A stretch of 13,127 bases of DNA, taken from CAVYGB01 sp046734815 (GTDB lineage: Bacteria; Myxococcota_A; Polyangia; Fen-1088). Every line of letters starts with the position of its first letter. Position 1 is the first letter of the stretch. The notes beneath the pieces were generated by a model. The model did no database searches. It saw nothing but the letters and a program-made list of their open reading frames with translations, and had not been told where the DNA came from. The stretch is taken from assembly GCA_046734815.1 (NCBI GenBank), contig JBKPRZ010000207.1, forward strand, positions 1 through 13,127. Direction: 5' to 3'. This document shows, piece by piece, positions 7,150 through 13,127 of this stretch. The position numbers and the translations under genes are program-made.

Positions 7150-7890
7150 ATGGGCCTGCTGGACCTGTTCTCGAAAGACAAACGCGACGAACGCGCCCGC
7201 ACCAAGAACATCGAGCGTGCGGTGAACAAGCACGCGCAATCGATCGACCGGATGAAGGCGCTGGAAGCGCTGGCCAACGACGGCTCCACCGACGCGCTCT
7301 ATGGCCTGTTGCGTCGGTTCGGCATGCACTATCACAAGAGCATCGAGGACGAGCAGGAGAAGGACTGGGCCTTCGATGCCCTCCTGTCCAAGGGCAAGGA
7401 CGTCCTGCCGGCGGTGCGTCGCTATCTCATCTCGGCCGATTCGATCTCGTGGCCGCTGCGCCTGCTGGCCAAGGTCGCCGACAAGGAAGAGGAGGTGCAG
7501 GCCCTGGAGGAGGTCCTGGCCCGGCACGAGCCCGGCTACGAACGCGACCCCACCAAGAAGGTCCAGCTGCTCAGCCACCTGGGCGCCTTCAAGCACGACA
7601 AGGCGGCGGCGCTGATCGTGCCCTATCTGAAGGACATGGACGAAGGCGTGCGCTTCGCCGCGGTCGAGGCGCTGCTGCGCCAGAAACGGGAGGAGCCGGC
7701 GCGCGAGCCGCTGCTCGAGCTGTTCGTGGACGACGCCGAGGAGAGCCTGCGCATCCGCATCCGCATCTGTGAAGGGTTCGCCGACCTGGGCTGGCTGGTG
7801 CATGGCCACCGCGGCGGCGTCGAGAAGAAGCTGCCCGACGCTTTCCAGCTGGACCGCGAGGGGCACATCAAGCGAAAGCCTTCCTCCTAG
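7150..7890 (+). CDS. HEAT-repeat protein, 246 aa
   Basis: The protein is all-helical and soluble, with degenerate ~30-residue alpha-alpha repeats. These are visible at about 34-60 (MKALEALANDGSTDALYGLL), 72-110, 138-163 (AAALIVPYLKDMDEGVRFAA begins the next) and 164-212 (EESLRIRIRICEGFADLGW). The alternation of Leu/Ala-rich helices with short Asp/Gly turns is the HEAT/Armadillo signature, a scaffold for protein binding. The N-terminus MGLLDLFSKDKR is an amphipathic start followed by a charged linker, and the C-terminus is basic (IKRKPSS). The frame is open for 240 bases upstream, but that part lies within the divergent promoter region and the antisense of the aldolase gene, so ATG 7150 is preferred. 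It is 20 bases from carB on the same strand. Function is unknown; the linkage suggests co-expression with housekeeping genes. Confidence 0.85.
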   Translation: MGLLDLFSKDKRDERARTKNIERAVNKHAQSIDRMKALEALANDGSTDALYGLLRRFGMHYHKSIEDEQEKDWAFDALLSKGKDVLPAVRRYLISADSISWPLRLLAKVADKEEEVQALEEVLARHEPGYERDPTKKVQLLSHLGAFKHDKAAALIVPYLKDMDEGVRFAAVEALLRQKREEPAREPLLELFVDDAEESLRIRIRICEGFADLGWLVHGHRGGVEKKLPDAFQLDREGHIKRKPSS

Positions 7891-7910
7891 CCTCAGTCAG
7901 GACCCCACCC

Positions 7911-11204
<3,294 letters not shown>

Positions 11205-11210
11205 CTAGTT

Positions 11211-11215
11211 GGAGG
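11211..11215 (+). promoter_or_regulatory. Shine-Dalgarno site of greA
   Basis: GGAGG lies ten bases upstream of ATG 11226 and seven bases after the carB stop (11202-11204). It is the clearest ribosome-binding site in the plus-strand run and sets the greA start. Confidence 0.75.
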
Positions 11216-11225
11216 CGGGAACGAG

Positions 11226-11714
11226 ATGGCAAGCGATCGGATACCGATGACCCCGCGCGGCCTGCGCGTGTTGCGCGAGGAACTGAAGCACCTGCGCGAG
11301 GTGGAACGTCCCAAGAACGTGCGCGACATCGAGGAGGCGCGCGCCCACGGCGACCTGCGCGAGAACGCCGAATTCTCCGCCGCCAAGGAGCGCCAGGCCT
11401 TCATCGAGGGGCGCAGCCGCGAGCTGGACGGGATGATCGCCCTGTCAGACGTGATCGATCCCGCCAAGCTGTCCGGGTCGCGGGTGGTGTTCGGCGCCAC
11501 CGTGCGCCTGGCCGACAGCGACACCGGCGAGGAAACGACCTACACGATCGTCGGCGACCACGAGGCCGACATCAAGCAGAACCGGCTGGCCATCGGCGCG
11601 CCGCTGGCCCGGGCCATGATCGGCCGCGAAGAGGGCGACACCGTGGTCCTGCGCAACCTGAAAGGCTCGCGGGAGTATCAAATCGTCGAGGTACGCTTCG
11701 AACCGTGTGAATGA
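11226..11714 (+). CDS. greA: Transcription elongation factor GreA
   Basis: The 162-aa length matches GreA/GreB (about 158). The N-terminal coiled coil (1 to ~78) begins IPMTPRGLRVLREELKHL and carries the tip motif GDLRENAEFSAAKERQ, with D43 and E46 as the acidic residues that coordinate the catalytic Mg2+ in the RNA polymerase secondary channel. The C-terminal FKBP-like domain (~80-160) contains VVFGATVRLAD, LAIGAPLARAMIGREEGD and a final YQIVEVRF. It stimulates the cleavage activity of backtracked RNA polymerase and rescues stalled complexes. GreA rather than GreB is favoured by the tip motif, although the family pattern ISxxSPLAxAL is altered to LAIGAPLARAM. It follows carB closely, and its last eight bases overlap the most upstream candidate start of the MFS gene. 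Confidence 0.97.
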   Translation: MASDRIPMTPRGLRVLREELKHLREVERPKNVRDIEEARAHGDLRENAEFSAAKERQAFIEGRSRELDGMIALSDVIDPAKLSGSRVVFGATVRLADSDTGEETTYTIVGDHEADIKQNRLAIGAPLARAMIGREEGDTVVLRNLKGSREYQIVEVRFEPCE

Positions 11715-13035
11715 GCGGGGGGCGGTGACTGCAGATCGAGGAGGATCGGCGCCCCCTCACCCGCCGAGCCTGCCGGCTCGGCGGCCTCTCCCCGATGGGG
11801 AGAGGCTGGGTCAGAGGCTAGGTTACAAGTCGCGTCGCCTGGCCTGGACCAGCGCCGTCATCCACGGCCTCGTCCACGCGTCCATGTTGCTGCTGCCGAC
11901 GTTGCTGGGGGATCTGCAGCGCGCCTTTCATGTGTCGCTGCTGCGCCTGCTGGCGGTGGCGAATGCGATGTATTTCGTCTACGCGGTGGCGGCGGTGTGG
12001 GCTGGATTCCTGGCCGACCGCTTCGGGTCGGGCCGCATGCTGGTGATCGCCGCGGCCGGCTGCGGGCTGTCGCTGCTGGCGGTCGCGGCCGCGCCCAGCT
12101 TCTGGGTGCTGGCCCTGGGGCTGGTGTCGCTGGGCCTGTGCGCGGGGGTGTATCACCCCAGCGGCCTGTCGCTGCTCTCGCGGGGCGTGGCCTCCGGGGA
12201 ACGGGGGCGCGCGATGGGCATCCACGGCGCGGGCGGCAACCTGGGTGAAGGGATCGCTCCCACCTGGGCGCGTGTGTTCGCCACCGCCCTGCACTGGCGG
12301 GCCGGCTTCGTGGCGGCGGGCGCGCTGTCGTTTGCCTGTGCCTTGCTGGCCAGCACCTTGCCCGCCGACGACGCGCGCCGGGGCCCCCACGCGCACGCGC
12401 ACGCGCCCGCCCCTGCACAGCGGCGGTCGTTCGTCGAGACCCTGGCCGCCTTCGGCCGGGTCCTGCGCGAGTTCGTCCGCGATCGGCGCCTGCGCTGGCT
12501 GCTGCTGTCGATGATCGCAATCGCCTTCGTGTACCGCGGCTTTCTCACCTTCATCTCCCTGCACCTGGCCGACGGCGTCGGCGGCGGCGCGCGCGCGTCG
12601 TACGTGATGTCCGCGGCCCTGCTGGTGGGCATGGTCGGCCAGCGCGTGGGCGGCGAGCTCGCGGACAGGCGCTCGCCCGAACCGCTGTACCTGCTGCTGG
12701 CGGCGCTGCCGGTGCCGGTGCTGCTGCTTCTGGGCGTGAGCAGCGGGGCGGTGGCGGTGCTGTCGGCCGTCGTGTTCGGCTTCGTCTGGGCGCTGTCCCA
12801 GCCGGTGGCCAACGCCCTCATCGCCCACTACGGCCCCTCCGGCGACCACGGCCTGCTGTACGGCATCCAGTTCGCCGCCACCTTCGGGGTGGGCTCGTTC
12901 GCCACCACCTTCGGCGCCTTCCTGGTGAGCGAGGGGGGGACCCGCGCCGTGTTCCTGGGGCTGGCCGGGGTGGCGCTGCTGTCGGTGCTGGCGGTGGCTG
13001 CCCTGGTACGCGCGGCGGCCCGGGCGCCTCGCTAG
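11707..13035 (+). CDS. MFS transporter, fosmidomycin-resistance (FSR)-like
   Basis: The product has 442 aa with about twelve hydrophobic helices, first at ~48-66 (SAVIHGLVHASMLLLP). Motif A is GFLADRFGSGR (100-110) between helices 2 and 3. GVYHPSGLSLLSR and GRAMGIHGAGGNLGEG (147-182) resemble the FSR branch of drug exporters; the substrate is unknown. The central loop between helices 6 and 7 has a His-Ala run (HAHAHAPAPA, from residue 228). The start is problematic. GTG 11707 overlaps greA and GTG 11725 follows a G-run. After these there is no in-frame ATG, GTG or TTG until ATG 11884, which would cut helix 1 in half. Residues ~16-37 are encoded by a REP-like palindrome. Either the repeat is translated as an N-terminal tail, or a rare start such as CTG 11839 is used. 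Family confidence is high; start confidence is low. Confidence 0.88.
   Translation: MNERGAVTADRGGSAPPHPPSLPARRPLPDGERLGQRLGYKSRRLAWTSAVIHGLVHASMLLLPTLLGDLQRAFHVSLLRLLAVANAMYFVYAVAAVWAGFLADRFGSGRMLVIAAAGCGLSLLAVAAAPSFWVLALGLVSLGLCAGVYHPSGLSLLSRGVASGERGRAMGIHGAGGNLGEGIAPTWARVFATALHWRAGFVAAGALSFACALLASTLPADDARRGPHAHAHAPAPAQRRSFVETLAAFGRVLREFVRDRRLRWLLLSMIAIAFVYRGFLTFISLHLADGVGGGARASYVMSAALLVGMVGQRVGGELADRRSPEPLYLLLAALPVPVLLLLGVSSGAVAVLSAVVFGFVWALSQPVANALIAHYGPSGDHGLLYGIQFAATFGVGSFATTFGAFLVSEGGTRAVFLGLAGVALLSVLAVAALVRAAARAPR
11738..11744 (+). promoter_or_regulatory. Orphan Shine-Dalgarno-like sequence before the palindromic repeat
   Basis: GAGGAGG is close to the ideal ribosome-binding sequence, but no in-frame start codon follows within the next 130 bases. 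The REP-like element begins eight bases downstream. The simplest reading is that this was the ribosome site of the transporter gene before the repeat arrived. Chance occurrence cannot be excluded. Confidence 0.4.
11752..11818. repeat. REP-like interspersed palindrome with two stem-loops
   Basis: Two strong adjoining hairpins are visible. The first has perfect 10-base arms CCGCCGAGCC / GGCTCGGCGG with loop TGCC (11761-11784). The second has perfect 10-base arms GCCTCTCCCC / GGGGAGAGGC with loop GAT (11784-11806). They are flanked by CCTCACCC (11755-11762) and GGGTCAGAGG (11808-11817), which pair as an outer stem with a two-base bulge, giving a cloverleaf-like fold. The words CCCTCACCC and CCTCTCCCCGATGGGGAG are typical of high-copy intergenic palindromes in many proteobacterial genomes, which supports a mobile or amplified repeat. 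It lies 38 bases after the greA stop, may act as a pause or stability element on the transcript, and also falls inside the MFS reading frame. Confidence 0.8.
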
Positions 13036-13127
13036 CCGGCGGTCGACCGATCGGCGATCGGGCCGTCGCCCGCGTCCGAGGGCGCGGTGTCCGCCGCGCC
13101 GTCGGTGCCGGGAGCGTCGCCAGCGGC
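13032..13127 (-). CDS. Possible C-terminus of a minus-strand gene, low-complexity tail (5' part outside window)
   Basis: On the minus strand a frame enters from the window edge and ends at TAG (13032-13034), giving 31 residues made almost wholly of Ala, Gly, Asp, Pro and Thr (for example GDAPGTDGAADTAPSDAGDG). Nearly all codons end in G or C, as in real genes here, and disordered tails of this kind are common in exported proteins and lipoproteins of GC-rich bacteria. It would overlap the MFS stop tail to tail by two bases. Too little is visible to name a product, and a non-coding spacer remains possible. Confidence 0.4.
   Translation of the reverse strand, partial: AAGDAPGTDGAADTAPSDAGDGPIADRSTAG

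Noticed and set aside
5977..7866. A 629-codon minus-strand frame spanning two genes and the divergent promoter region
   Set aside because: It crosses an intergenic region and overlaps two supported genes in other frames; its only family-like part is a fragment of the dehydratase N-terminus at the very end.
11884..13035. ATG 11884 as the transporter start
   Set aside because: It would remove the first half of helix 1, including IHGLVHAS, and has no ribosome-binding site.
13047..13061. CCGATC-GGC-GATCGG hairpin as a terminator for the MFS gene
   Set aside because: Only six base pairs, no T-run, and it lies in a likely coding tail of the opposite gene.

Overview
This is GC-rich DNA (very roughly 68-70% by eye, with strong G/C at third codon positions), coding almost end to end. 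The gene content is a TPR-CHAT protein with a membrane segment, a beta-helix surface protein, a HEAT-repeat protein, and GTG starts. Together with GC content and style this suggests a Myxococcota (former Deltaproteobacteria) genome. That assignment is an inference, because no rRNA or marker tree is available. No stretch longer than about 100 bases lacks a gene, and I saw no tRNA, rRNA, CRISPR array or insertion sequence.

Left edge (1-537, + strand): the 3' end of a secreted or surface right-handed parallel beta-helix protein. It converges on a four-gene minus-strand run from 7049 down to 554. In transcription order the run is a DHDPS/NAL-family aldolase-dehydratase, an IlvD/Edd-family sugar-acid dehydratase (arabinonate-dehydratase-like), a membrane-anchored TPR-CHAT protein with an intact His/Cys pair, and an unrecognised 309-residue soluble protein. 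Gaps are about 10, 40 and 32 bases. The first two genes fit a non-phosphorylating sugar-acid pathway. The last two look like a separate functional pair that may share transcription with them.

A 100-base divergent intergenic region (7050-7149), AT-rich in its centre, separates that run from a plus-strand run: HEAT-repeat protein, carB (carbamoyl-phosphate synthase large subunit), greA (transcript cleavage factor), and an MFS transporter. The carA partner is not in the window. A double-hairpin REP-like element (11752-11818) lies within the 5' coding part of the MFS gene, just after a strong orphan Shine-Dalgarno-like sequence. At the right edge, a minus-strand Ala/Gly/Asp/Pro-rich C-terminus (13032-13127) seems to converge on the MFS gene.

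The best candidate for something undescribed is the CHAT protein with its downstream partner of unknown fold. The best small-scale oddity is the translated palindromic repeat at the start of the transporter gene.
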